The position numbers and the translations under genes are program-made. This document shows, piece by piece, positions 32,350-40,150 of a stretch of 64,000 nt of DNA; position 1 is the stretch's first letter, and each line of letters opens with the position of its first letter. Under the pieces are notes generated by a model. The model did no database searches. It was not told the origin of the DNA and was given only the letters and a program-made list of their open reading frames with translations. The DNA comes from Kutzneria chonburiensis (GTDB taxonomy: Bacteria; Actinomycetota; Actinomycetes; Mycobacteriales; Pseudonocardiaceae), in contig NZ_CP097263.1 in NCBI RefSeq assembly GCF_028622115.1, forward strand, positions 4,402,001 through 4,466,000, in the 5' to 3' direction.

Positions 32350-33541
32350 CTGCACTCCCCACCACGAAAGTCACGGTTGTCGTCGTGCTGCCGCCGATGT
32401 TGAGCGTGCCGATCCGCCGCGCGCCCTCGATCTGGCACGCACCGGCCCGCCCGGTCACCTGCCGACTGGCGTCGAGCAGCATGCGCACGCCGGTCGCGCC
32501 GACCGGATGGCCGCCGCCGATCAGGCCGCCGCTCGCGTTCACCGGAATTCGCCCGCCGCGCTCCAGCTCGCCGTTCTCGACGGCTTTCCAGCTCTCCCCC
32601 GGCCCGGTCAGGCCGAAATGGTCGATGGCCATGTATTCCGACATGGCAAAGCAGTCGTGTGTCTCGATGCCGTCGACGGAATCGACGCCGGCCCGGCCAT
32701 AGGCGTCGAGAACGGCCTGCCGGACGTGCGGCAGCACATAGCGCTCGTCCCGGCTGCGGTCGAACTTGGCCTTGAGCGGCAGGCCGACGGTCCGGTGGCC
32801 CCAGCCCTCGATCCGGGCCGTGCCCGGCGAGCCGGCCCGGGCGTGCCGGTCCGAGACCAGCACGACGCCGACGCCACCATCGGTGACCTGGCTGCACTGC
32901 TGGCGCCGAACACGGCCTTCGATGCGCGGATTGGCCAGGTCGTCGCCGGTGAAGCCGGCCGGTCCGAATTCCCAGGCCCGGGTCTGGGCCAGCGGGTTGG
33001 ACCGGGCGTTGCGGAAGTTGAGCTCGGCGATGGCGTTGAGGTGGGCGTCGTCGAGGCCGTAGCGGCGGTCGTACTCGTCGGCGAGCAGGCTGAACATGTG
33101 CGGCCACATGAACTTGGCCTGCTGGCCCTCGTGACCGACCCAGGCGGCGGCGCCGAGATACTGGGCGCCGAGGTCGCCGGGGACCGTCTTCTCCAGCTCG
33201 ACGCCGAGCACCAGCGCGCAGTCGTAGCGGCCGGACTCCAGATCGGCCATCGCCGACAGGATGGCCACGCCGCCGGACGCGCAGGCGGCCTCGTGCCGCG
33301 AGGCCGGCACGCCCCAGAGCCGGTCGTCGACCGTGGCCGGCATGCCGCCGAGCTGGCCCTGGCCGGTGAACAGCTGGCCGAAGGCGTTGCCGACGTGGAT
33401 CACGCCGATGGCCGCCGGGTCGACCCTGGCGTCCACCAGGGTCTCCTGCACGACCTCGGCGACCAGGTCGGAGACCTCGAGGCCGGCCCGTGGCCAGTTG
33501 CGCGCGAAGTCCGTCTGGTATCCGCCGAGCACCCACACCAT
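32339..33541 (-). CDS. Thiolase-like acetyl-CoA acetyltransferase (SCP2-type)
   Basis: A 400-residue thiolase-superfamily enzyme. The nucleophilic Cys87 is in SRHEAACASGGVAILSAM. The C-terminal residues include HDCFAMSEYMAIDHFGLTGP and NASGGLIGGGHPVGATGVRM, the conserved glycine-rich active-site loop with catalytic His. It resembles SCP2-type thiolases of actinobacterial catabolic pathways, which lack part of the classical thiolase loop domain. Biosynthetic or degradative direction cannot be decided. It is first in a minus-strand operon with the carotenoid oxygenase and HxlR regulator, suggesting C2 or C3 release from the products of oxidative cleavage. Confidence 0.88.
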   Translation of the reverse strand: MVWVLGGYQTDFARNWPRAGLEVSDLVAEVVQETLVDARVDPAAIGVIHVGNAFGQLFTGQGQLGGMPATVDDRLWGVPASRHEAACASGGVAILSAMADLESGRYDCALVLGVELEKTVPGDLGAQYLGAAAWVGHEGQQAKFMWPHMFSLLADEYDRRYGLDDAHLNAIAELNFRNARSNPLAQTRAWEFGPAGFTGDDLANPRIEGRVRRQQCSQVTDGGVGVVLVSDRHARAGSPGTARIEGWGHRTVGLPLKAKFDRSRDERYVLPHVRQAVLDAYGRAGVDSVDGIETHDCFAMSEYMAIDHFGLTGPGESWKAVENGELERGGRIPVNASGGLIGGGHPVGATGVRMLLDASRQVTGRAGACQIEGARRIGTLNIGGSTTTTVTFVVGSADGR

Positions 33542-33575
33542 GCCCGCGATGCTACAACTAACAGAGTGACGTGGG

Positions 33576-33950
33576 TTACCCCCGAATCGGTGGCGTGAGC
33601 CGTCCGACCCGCGTCGGCGTGTGCCGGGCGAGCGTCACCGCACCGACCGCGACCAGGGCGGCCGCCCCCAGCACCAGTGCGGCCAGCGCCGTCCGGCCGT
33701 CCAGCGTGAGCTGCCCGAGCTGGTCGACGACGAAGCCGCTGTACAGGCCCCAGCTGACGGCGGCCGTGCCCAGCGCGGCAGGCAGGGTGGTGGTCGCCGA
33801 TACGACGAACGTGACCACGGCCAGCGTGACCAGCACGGCGACGGGATGCGCGAAGGCGCCGACCGCGGCCGCCCCCAGGACGACCACGGTCGATGCGGCG
33901 AAGCCGAGCGGGAACCCGAACCCGCCGGCCAGCAGGTGCTTGTCCGACAT
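33576..33950 (-). CDS. Small four-helix membrane protein (DUF4118/KdpD-like)
   Basis: 124 residues from the ATG at 33950. Four hydrophobic segments are visible: LAGGFGFPLGFAASTVVVLG, AFAHPVAVLVTLAVVTFVVS, TLPAALGTAAVSWGLYSGFV and TALAALVLGAAALVAVGAVT. The pattern with an ATTTLPAALGTAAVSWGLYS segment resembles the DUF4118 sensory membrane domain of KdpD-type kinases, here without any kinase domain. The function is unknown. It is followed by the thiolase operon start 34 bp further on the same strand. Confidence 0.65.
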   Translation of the reverse strand: MSDKHLLAGGFGFPLGFAASTVVVLGAAAVGAFAHPVAVLVTLAVVTFVVSATTTLPAALGTAAVSWGLYSGFVVDQLGQLTLDGRTALAALVLGAAALVAVGAVTLARHTPTRVGRLTPPIRG

Positions 33951-34071
33951 GCTTGCCAGTGCAGTCCCGATTGCGCCGAAAGGACCGGTCCCTGACCTGG
34001 TCCGTACGCTTTCGACCTGGACTTTGACGGGTTCCTGACACGAGTTGACGCAGTGTCCGTAGGCTGTCCGG

Positions 34072-34212
34072 GTGACAACGCCAGGGGAGCACCAGCAGAA
34101 CGGGCGGCATGCCGCGGCCGAGGGGGCCGAGCGGCATCCGCTGATCGACATGGACCGGGACCCGACTCCCGGCAAGGCCGACCACGCCCGTCCGGGCGAG
34201 GACGACGAGTAA
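34072..34212 (+). CDS. Small acidic hydrophilic protein, 46 residues
   Basis: A GTG at 34072 opens a 46-codon frame with product beginning MTTPGEHQQNGRHAAAEGAE and ending in DHARPGEDDE. It is rich in Glu, Asp, His and Gly, with no hydrophobic segment. A TTGACG hexamer lies 22 bases upstream. Codon third positions are GC-rich, which supports coding, but no family is recognised and this could be spurious. It lies between two minus-strand genes; 34213-34379 holds nothing else that I can support. Confidence 0.4.
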   Translation: MTTPGEHQQNGRHAAAEGAERHPLIDMDRDPTPGKADHARPGEDDE

Positions 34213-34379
34213 CCAGTGACGGCCGGGCAGCAAGCCCGGGCGAGAGAGATCGACCAGTCACGGCCGGGCCACGTGCCCGGCCGTTGCGCATTCCGGCCGT
34301 TCGGCACATGCGGTCCGGATGTGCCGCAGGGAGGCAAGTCCGGCGCGCATGTGACATTTGCCTTCGCGAAAGAAGGCGG

Positions 34380-34610
34380 TCAGGAGCGGGCGGCCAGGCG
34401 GACGCGCTGGCCGTCGACCGCCACCACGTCGCCGTCGACCAGCTGGCGGCCGCGGCGGGCCTCGGGGCGGCCGTTGACCTCGACCTCGCCGTCCTCGAGC
34501 AGCTCGCGGGCGTGGGTGCCGTCCTCGGCGAGGTCGGCGAGCTTGAGGAACTGGCCGAGGCGAATGGTGTCGTCGCTGATCTCGACGGTCCGGATGGGTG
34601 ACGTGGGCAT
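34380..34610 (-). CDS. S4-domain RNA-binding protein (YbcJ-like)
   Basis: A 76-residue protein covering a single S4 domain: DDTIRLGQFLKLADLAEDGT, HARELLEDGEVEVNGRPEA and RRGRQLVDGDVVAVDGQRVR. Such stand-alone S4 proteins bind RNA, probably ribosomal or tRNA; the family includes E. coli YbcJ. The ATG at 34610 gives the normal length; an ATG at 34628 would add six residues. It is divergent from the idi gene by 42 bp. Confidence 0.88.
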   Translation of the reverse strand: MPTSPIRTVEISDDTIRLGQFLKLADLAEDGTHARELLEDGEVEVNGRPEARRGRQLVDGDVVAVDGQRVRLAARS

Positions 34611-34652
34611 GGCGACATGATCTCGCACCCCGAGCGGCGCTAGGCTCGGCAC

Positions 34653-35225
34653 GTGGCACAGGAGCATGTGGTCCTCCTGGACGAGGACGGTTACAACGTC
34701 GGCACCACTCCCAAGGCAACGGTGCACCACGGCGCGACGCCGCTGCACCTGGCCTTCTCGAGCTACCTGGTCAACGACGACGGGCAGGTGCTGCTGACCC
34801 GGCGGGCGCTGTCCAAGGCGACGTTCCCGGGGGTCTGGACGAACAGCTGCTGCGGCCACCCGGCCGACGGCGAGTCGATGTCGGACGCGGTGCGCCGCCG
34901 GGTGAAGGACGAGCTGGGCCTGGACGTGGGCCGGGTGGACCTGATCCTGCCGAGGTTCCGCTACGTCGCCGAGCAGGACGGCATCGTCGAGAACGAGATG
35001 TGCCCGGTGTTCCGGGCCCGCGCGTACGGCGAAGTGGCGCGCGACCCGGCGGAGGTGGAAGACGCCCGCTGGGTGGACTGGCCGGAGCTGCTGGGCATGC
35101 TGGACGACCCGCGGCTGTCGACGTGGTGCCGGCTCCAGCTGACGCAGCTGCGTGAGCTGGGAGAACACCCGGACCAGTGGCCGACCGGCGACCCGGCGCA
35201 ACTGCCGCCGGCCGCTACGCCCTGA
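34653..35225 (+). CDS. idi: Isopentenyl-diphosphate delta-isomerase, type 1
   Basis: A 190-residue Nudix-fold enzyme that interconverts IPP and DMAPP for isoprenoid synthesis. The catalytic Cys is in TNSCCGHPADGES and the metal-binding Glu residues in AVRRRVKDELGLD, with VENEMCPVFRARAYG carrying the second catalytic Glu. HLAFSSYLVNDDGQVLLTRR is the typical Nudix core start. The GTG start at 34653 is within a normal length protein. No other isoprenoid gene is close; the carotenoid oxygenase is 2.3 kb away on the other strand. Its last 11 bp overlap the converging MFS gene. Confidence 0.95.
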   Translation: MAQEHVVLLDEDGYNVGTTPKATVHHGATPLHLAFSSYLVNDDGQVLLTRRALSKATFPGVWTNSCCGHPADGESMSDAVRRRVKDELGLDVGRVDLILPRFRYVAEQDGIVENEMCPVFRARAYGEVARDPAEVEDARWVDWPELLGMLDDPRLSTWCRLQLTQLRELGEHPDQWPTGDPAQLPPAATP

Positions 35226-36387
35226 CCAAAGACCGCAGCCGGGCCATGGCGGCGGCCCCGAGCAGGGGGCCGATCGCCAGCAGCGGCACGGCCAGCCGCC
35301 AGCCGACGAGGTCGGCCAACACCGGCAGCGCCTGGATGGTCACGACGCTGACCAGGAAGCCGATGGCCGTCTGAGCGGTCAGCGCGGTGCCGACGTAGCG
35401 CTGGTCGGCGACCTCGGTGAGGGCGGCGGAGAACTGGGCGGAGTCGGCGATGACGGTCGCGCCCCAGACAGCCAGCACGATCAGGAACAGCCACGGCACG
35501 TCGAACACGGCGACCGACAGCAGGCCGCTGGCCGCGCTGAACAGCATGGCCAGCATCGCCACGTAGGCCCGGCCGTGCCGGTCGGCCCAGTAGCCGGCGG
35601 CGAGGCAGCCGACCAGGCCGCACCCGCCGGCGATCAAGAACGCCGCCACGCCGATGCCGGCCCGGCCTTGCACGGCAGACGACGCGGCGAGGTAGGTCGG
35701 CAGCCAGGACCACAGGGCGTACAGCTCCCACATGTGGCCGAAGTAGCCGAGGTTGACCAGCCGCTGCTTGCGGTCGGCGAACATCGTCAGCACATAGCGG
35801 GGATCGGGAACGCGAGTCGGCCTCATCGCCGGGCCCGAACGCATGAACGCCAACGAGAGCGCCGCGCCGGCCAGGGCCAGCACCGCCGCCGCCAGCAGCA
35901 CGCCGCGCCACGGCAGCGTGGTCAGGCCGTTGATCAGCTGCGGCGCGGCCGAGCCGACCGACAGCGCGCCGACGACCAGGCCCAGGGCCAGGCCGCGGGC
36001 GTTGGGCAGCCAGGAGACGACGATCTTCATGCCCGGCGGGTAGACGCCGGCCAGGCACACGCCGGTGAGCAGCCGCAGCGCCAGCACCGTCCACGTGTCG
36101 TGCGCGGCCAGGGCCAGCGCCGCCGTGGCCGCCGCGCCCAGGACCGCGCTGAGCGCGATCAACACGTTCGGACGGATCCGGTCGGCCAGGTTGGCCAGCG
36201 CCGACCCGACCGCGCCGATGGCGAAGCCGACCTGCACGGTCGCGGTCAGCCACACCGACTGGGTGCCGGTCAGCGTGAAATCGGTCCGCAGCGCCGGGGC
36301 GACCGCGGAGGCGGAGAACCACAGCGCCAGCACGAGGACCTGGACCAGGGCGACCAGGGCCAGCTGGAACCGTGGAGTGTGGACCAT
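35215..36387 (-). CDS. MFS transporter (CynX/NimT-like)
   Basis: A 390-residue, 12-helix transporter. The N-terminal VLVLALWFSASAVAPALRTD with QSVWLTATVQVGFAIGAVGS is the start pattern of CynX/NimT-type MFS proteins. Loop 2-3 is ANLADRIRPNVLIALSA. In the second half GYWADRHGRAYVAMLAM repeats the MFS loop motif. Substrates in this group include cyanate and nitroimidazoles, but none can be assigned here. It converges with idi, overlapping by 11 bp. Confidence 0.88.
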   Translation of the reverse strand: MVHTPRFQLALVALVQVLVLALWFSASAVAPALRTDFTLTGTQSVWLTATVQVGFAIGAVGSALANLADRIRPNVLIALSAVLGAAATAALALAAHDTWTVLALRLLTGVCLAGVYPPGMKIVVSWLPNARGLALGLVVGALSVGSAAPQLINGLTTLPWRGVLLAAAVLALAGAALSLAFMRSGPAMRPTRVPDPRYVLTMFADRKQRLVNLGYFGHMWELYALWSWLPTYLAASSAVQGRAGIGVAAFLIAGGCGLVGCLAAGYWADRHGRAYVAMLAMLFSAASGLLSVAVFDVPWLFLIVLAVWGATVIADSAQFSAALTEVADQRYVGTALTAQTAIGFLVSVVTIQALPVLADLVGWRLAVPLLAIGPLLGAAAMARLRSLVRA

Positions 36388-36420
36388 TCGGGCGACGCTA
36401 GTGCAAACGACTGCTCAAAG

Positions 36421-36470
36421 CTTGGAAGGGGGCCTTCCTCCACTCGGAGTGGAGGAAGGCCCCTTCCAAG
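36421..36470. terminator. Long hairpin between the DKPAAA-repeat gene and the MFS gene
   Basis: Left arm 36421-36445 (starting CTTGGAAGGGGGCCTTCC) and right arm 36447-36470 pair over 24 bp with a one-base bulge in the G5/C4 run. It lies 10 bases after the stop of the upstream minus-strand gene. The core GGAAGG-CCTTCC recurs in the hairpins at 53292-53314 and 53354-53376. Confidence 0.75.
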
Positions 36471-36479
36471 CGTCTGGGG

Positions 36480-37037
36480 TCAGGCGCCGGGGGCCTGGAA
36501 GAGGACGGGGGGTACGGCGGGAGGGGCGGTGCGGGGCTTTTCGACGGGCTCGGGGGTGAAGGTGATTTCGGCCACCGGTTCCTTGCGGACGGCGGCGACC
36601 GGCTCCTTCTCGACCGGCGCGGGCTTCTCGACGGCCTTGACCGGGGTGGGCTTCTCCACGGGCTTGACCGGCGCGGGCTGCTCCGGAGCCGGCTCGGCAC
36701 CAGCGGCGGCCGGCTTGTCGGCGGCGGCCGGCTTGTCAGCAGCGGCGGCCGGCTTGTCAGCAGCGGCGGCCGGCTTGTCCGTGGCGTCGAGCACGGCTCG
36801 GGCCTGGTCGATCCACATCGTCCACATGACCTCGTCGCGGGTGCCCTTGACCTCCGCCCTCAGCGCCGACAACGCGCCGCGGACCTGGGCGGCCAGCACG
36901 GAATGGGCCCGCACCTGCGTCCAGATCTGCTTGGCTTCGGCGTCCCGGCGCTTGACCACCTGGCGGACCTTGTCCTGCAACACCGTCCGCGGCAGGCTCT
37001 GCCACTGCTCGACGACGGAGGCGGGAGTCGGGGGCAT
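36480..37037 (-). CDS. Hypothetical protein with DKPAAA tandem repeats and Pro/Lys/Glu-rich tail
   Basis: 185 residues from the ATG at 37037; an upstream start at 37085 is possible. The N-terminal half is helical (PASVVEQWQSLPRTVLQDKV; QIWTQVRAHSVLAAQVRGAL) and without a signal peptide. Four tandem copies of DKPAAA(A) follow, encoded by 18-21 bp repeats at about 36712-36780, then a long disordered PVEKP/VKPVEKP region. It resembles repeat-rich linker proteins whose repeat number varies between strains. Function unknown. It is divergent from the large secreted protein gene, with a 166-bp gap that probably holds both promoters. Confidence 0.75.
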   Translation of the reverse strand: MPPTPASVVEQWQSLPRTVLQDKVRQVVKRRDAEAKQIWTQVRAHSVLAAQVRGALSALRAEVKGTRDEVMWTMWIDQARAVLDATDKPAAAADKPAAAADKPAAADKPAAAGAEPAPEQPAPVKPVEKPTPVKAVEKPAPVEKEPVAAVRKEPVAEITFTPEPVEKPRTAPPAVPPVLFQAPGA

Positions 37038-37203
37038 ACGACGGCCATCCTTACAACTCGAGAAAACAACCTTCGGGCTGGACAAATGGCGCCGCCCCGC
37101 CCTGCCGCGATTCTAGCCGGTGGCAGCGGAGCGTGACTCCACGCTGGGCCGAATCGGTGAGGAACTTGCGTGAAGACTACCCGGTGGGCAAATTATCAAC
37201 CTC

Positions 37204-40110
37204 ATGAGGCCGGCTTCGCTGTCCGCACTCGCCGCGTTCCTGGTCGTCATCTCGCTGACGACGCCACCGTCCGCCACCGCGGAACCGACGACCCCGCCAC
37301 CGGTCCAGGTGGACGGCACCAGCAAGCCGATCGGGCCGGGCACCACCCTGTCCACGTTCAGCCGGGTCGACCCCGACGGCTGGCTGAGCGGCACCGTACT
37401 GACCGCGGACCTGAGCAATCCACGGCTCACGGTCGGCCTGCTGACGCCGCCGCACGTGGGCCAGGTCCAGACCGTGACCACGATGGCCACCGCCCAGCAC
37501 GCCTTCGCCGGCGTGAACGGGGACTTCTTCGACATCAACAACACCGGCGCGCCGCGCGGTGTCGAAGTGTCGAACGGGCAGCTGGTCAAGGGCCCGTGGA
37601 CCGATCCGACCCCGTGGCGGCCGTCGGTCGGTGTTGACGTCAACGACATCGGGCGGATCGTGAACGCCTATCTGGACGGCAAGGTCACGCTGCCGTCCGG
37701 GCCGTTGCCGTTGGACGGCCTGAACCAGGAGCAGGCCCCGCCGAACGGTCTCGCGGCGTTCACGCCGGCGTGGGGCACCGCCTCCCGCGCCTTCTACAAC
37801 GTGACCAAGGTTCACGAAGTGGCCGTGGTCAACGGGGTTGTGGCGGGACACGATCCGGGACCGATTCCGGACAACGGATTCGTGCTCGCCGGCACCGGTT
37901 CCGATGCGGATCTGCTGGCGGCACTGCACATCGGCGATCCGGTGTCGGTCACGTACGGGCCGCGGACGGAGCCGGCGAACACCTTCCGGACGCTGATGGG
38001 CGTACGGGACGTGGCCGTGCGGGACGGGCAGGTGCAGACCCTGGACGATACGGCGATCAACCCGGAGACGGCGATCGGGTTCTCCCAGGACGGCAAGAAG
38101 ATGCAGCTGGTCGTGATCGACGGCCGGACGCCGGCCAGCCGGGGCGTGACCGAGCAGCAGCTGGCATACATCATGCGGCAGCGCGGGGCCTACAACGCCG
38201 TGATCATCGACGGCGGCGGCTCTTCCACACTGGTCAGCCGCGACGCCGGCACGCCCGATGTGTGGCAGCGCAATGTGCCGTCGGACGGCGTGGAACGCGA
38301 GGTGGGCAACGGAATCGGGCTGTTCGCCGCGCCCGGCAGCGGCCGGCTGACAGGCATCGATCTCACCACCGGTGACAAGGTGTTCACCGGCCTGCACCGA
38401 CAGCTCAAGGCGACCGGCTACGACGAGGAGTACGGCCCGGCCGATCTCGGGACGCCGCACTGGTTCGGGGCGGACCGCAACGGCCTGGTCACCGGGCGTC
38501 AACCCGGCACGGCCCAGGTCGCGGTGGCAGCCAAGGGAATCAGCCAGCCGGGCAAGATCCAGGTGCTGCCGGCGTTGGCCCGGATCACCGCCACACCGAA
38601 GACGGTGTCGCTGCTGGCCGGCCAGACCGCACGCGTGCAGGTCACCGGCTACGACGCGATCGGCGAGTCGGCGGCCATCGATCCCGTCGACATGACCCTG
38701 GACTACGACCACTCGCTGGTCGGCATCGCCCCGAATCCCGACGGCACGCTGGCGCTCACGCCGAAAACGCCTCAGGGCACCGGCGTGGTCACCGTGCGCG
38801 TCGGCGGCCACGTGTCCAAGTTCGGCGTGACCATCGGGCTGAAGTCCGAGCCGGTGACCGGTTTCGACGACGTGACCGGCTGGAAGTTCAGCTCGGCCCG
38901 CGGTTCCGGGGCGATCAGCCAGGCCGGCGGCGCACTGCGGCTGAATTTCGACTTCACCAAGTCGACCGAGATCAGGACGGCGGTGGCGACGGCCCCGACG
39001 CCGATCCCGGTCGACGGCGCCACGCGGCAGTTCCAGCTGTCGGTCAACGGGGACGGCAAGGGCGAGTGGCTGGCCGCGCTGATCACCGACGCGTCCGGGG
39101 CCAACAGCTCGGTCTACGGCGAGCACGTCACGTGGAACGGTTGGCAGCGAACGACTTTCACCGTGCCGACGACGGTGAAGCAGCCGATCACCGTGCGCGG
39201 CGTGGAGGCGATCGAGGCAACCAGGGCCCGGTACAGCGGGCAGCTGGACTTCGACGACCTGACCGCCGGGGTGGCGCTGCCGGTCACCGTGCCGCCGGAA
39301 CCACCGGTGCTCGACCCGCTGGTCCGCGAACAGTCCACTTCGGACGGTGGCATGGCCGTGCTGTCCACCGTGACCGACCGGACGCTGGCCGAGGCCGTCG
39401 CATCGCACCCGAAGTTCCTCGTGGTCGACGGCACCACGCCCGACACGAAGGCCAAGGTCGACGCGGCGGTGCAGGGCCGGTTCCCGGTGTACTACTCCCC
39501 CGGCCGGGACTACGGGCCCGACTGGACGAGCGTGTTCGGGCCGGACCACCAGTCGTTCGTACGGGACGGTATCCGCTATGTGCTGCTGAACTCGGCCACC
39601 GGTGCACTTCGCACGTCTGACTACGCACAACTGGCCGACCTCAGGGGCCAGTTGACGGGCCGGGTGGTCGTCGTCACCTACGGGATCAGCGACCCCAATG
39701 AGCGGCGAATGCTCGACCATTGGCTGCCGCACGGCGCCGAGGTGATCGAGGCCACCGGCCCAACCGGCGTCGAACGGGACGACGGCCTGCCCTGGATTCA
39801 CGTGCCGACATCGGACCTCGGCTGGACGACCGTCACCGACCAGGTCGAATTCCGACCCGTACTGGACGGAATCACCGTCGCCGTCGACCCCGACAAGATC
39901 ACCGCGACGAGCACGACGGGCCTCCCGCTGCGCTACCCGATGAGCGTGACGTGGACCGGCAGCCGCGGCGTGCACATCGGCGACATCCGGTGCGGCTGGG
40001 GCGACATCCTGGCCTTCGACCCGTCGACCGGCGACTACAAACGCTGCCGGCCGGGGCCGGCCGCCCTGACCATCACGACCAACCACGTCAGCCAGACAGT
40101 CACGCTATGA
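37204..40110 (+). CDS. Large secreted phosphodiester-glycosidase (NAGPA) domain protein
   Basis: A 968-residue exported protein. The Sec signal spans about residues 1-26 (LSALAAFLVVISLTTPPSATA). The NAGPA/phosphodiester glycosidase domain covers about 60-390, with AGVNGDFFDINNTGAPRGVE, FRTLMGVRDVAVRDGQVQ, VVIDGRTPASRGVTEQQLA and AVIIDGGGSSTLVSRDAG, which matches the conserved DGGGSST end. A beta-rich Ig-like or carbohydrate-binding middle follows to about 680. The last third resembles calcineurin-like phosphoesterases, but I cannot place the usual D-x-H and GNHD metal motifs, so this part may be inactive. Likely acts on the cell surface on glycan or teichoic-acid-like phosphodiesters. Ends at a strong terminator. 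Confidence 0.85.
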   Translation: MRPASLSALAAFLVVISLTTPPSATAEPTTPPPVQVDGTSKPIGPGTTLSTFSRVDPDGWLSGTVLTADLSNPRLTVGLLTPPHVGQVQTVTTMATAQHAFAGVNGDFFDINNTGAPRGVEVSNGQLVKGPWTDPTPWRPSVGVDVNDIGRIVNAYLDGKVTLPSGPLPLDGLNQEQAPPNGLAAFTPAWGTASRAFYNVTKVHEVAVVNGVVAGHDPGPIPDNGFVLAGTGSDADLLAALHIGDPVSVTYGPRTEPANTFRTLMGVRDVAVRDGQVQTLDDTAINPETAIGFSQDGKKMQLVVIDGRTPASRGVTEQQLAYIMRQRGAYNAVIIDGGGSSTLVSRDAGTPDVWQRNVPSDGVEREVGNGIGLFAAPGSGRLTGIDLTTGDKVFTGLHRQLKATGYDEEYGPADLGTPHWFGADRNGLVTGRQPGTAQVAVAAKGISQPGKIQVLPALARITATPKTVSLLAGQTARVQVTGYDAIGESAAIDPVDMTLDYDHSLVGIAPNPDGTLALTPKTPQGTGVVTVRVGGHVSKFGVTIGLKSEPVTGFDDVTGWKFSSARGSGAISQAGGALRLNFDFTKSTEIRTAVATAPTPIPVDGATRQFQLSVNGDGKGEWLAALITDASGANSSVYGEHVTWNGWQRTTFTVPTTVKQPITVRGVEAIEATRARYSGQLDFDDLTAGVALPVTVPPEPPVLDPLVREQSTSDGGMAVLSTVTDRTLAEAVASHPKFLVVDGTTPDTKAKVDAAVQGRFPVYYSPGRDYGPDWTSVFGPDHQSFVRDGIRYVLLNSATGALRTSDYAQLADLRGQLTGRVVVVTYGISDPNERRMLDHWLPHGAEVIEATGPTGVERDDGLPWIHVPTSDLGWTTVTDQVEFRPVLDGITVAVDPDKITATSTTGLPLRYPMSVTWTGSRGVHIGDIRCGWGDILAFDPSTGDYKRCRPGPAALTITTNHVSQTVTL

Positions 40111-40116
40111 CAAGGA

Positions 40117-40149
40117 AAAGCGGCCCCCGGCAGAGCCGGGGGCCGCTTT
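40117..40149. terminator. Strong bidirectional terminator
   Basis: AAAGCGGCCCCCGGC at 40117-40131 pairs perfectly with 40135-40149 around a 3-base loop; both ends carry a short A/T run. It lies 6 bases after the NAGPA gene stop and 1 base after the converging MFS gene stop. Confidence 0.93.
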
Positions 40150-40150
40150 G

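Noticed and set aside
35152-37116. Long plus-strand frame through the MFS and DKPAAA-repeat genes
   Set aside because: It crosses the terminator hairpin at 36421 and shows no domain; it is an antisense shadow.
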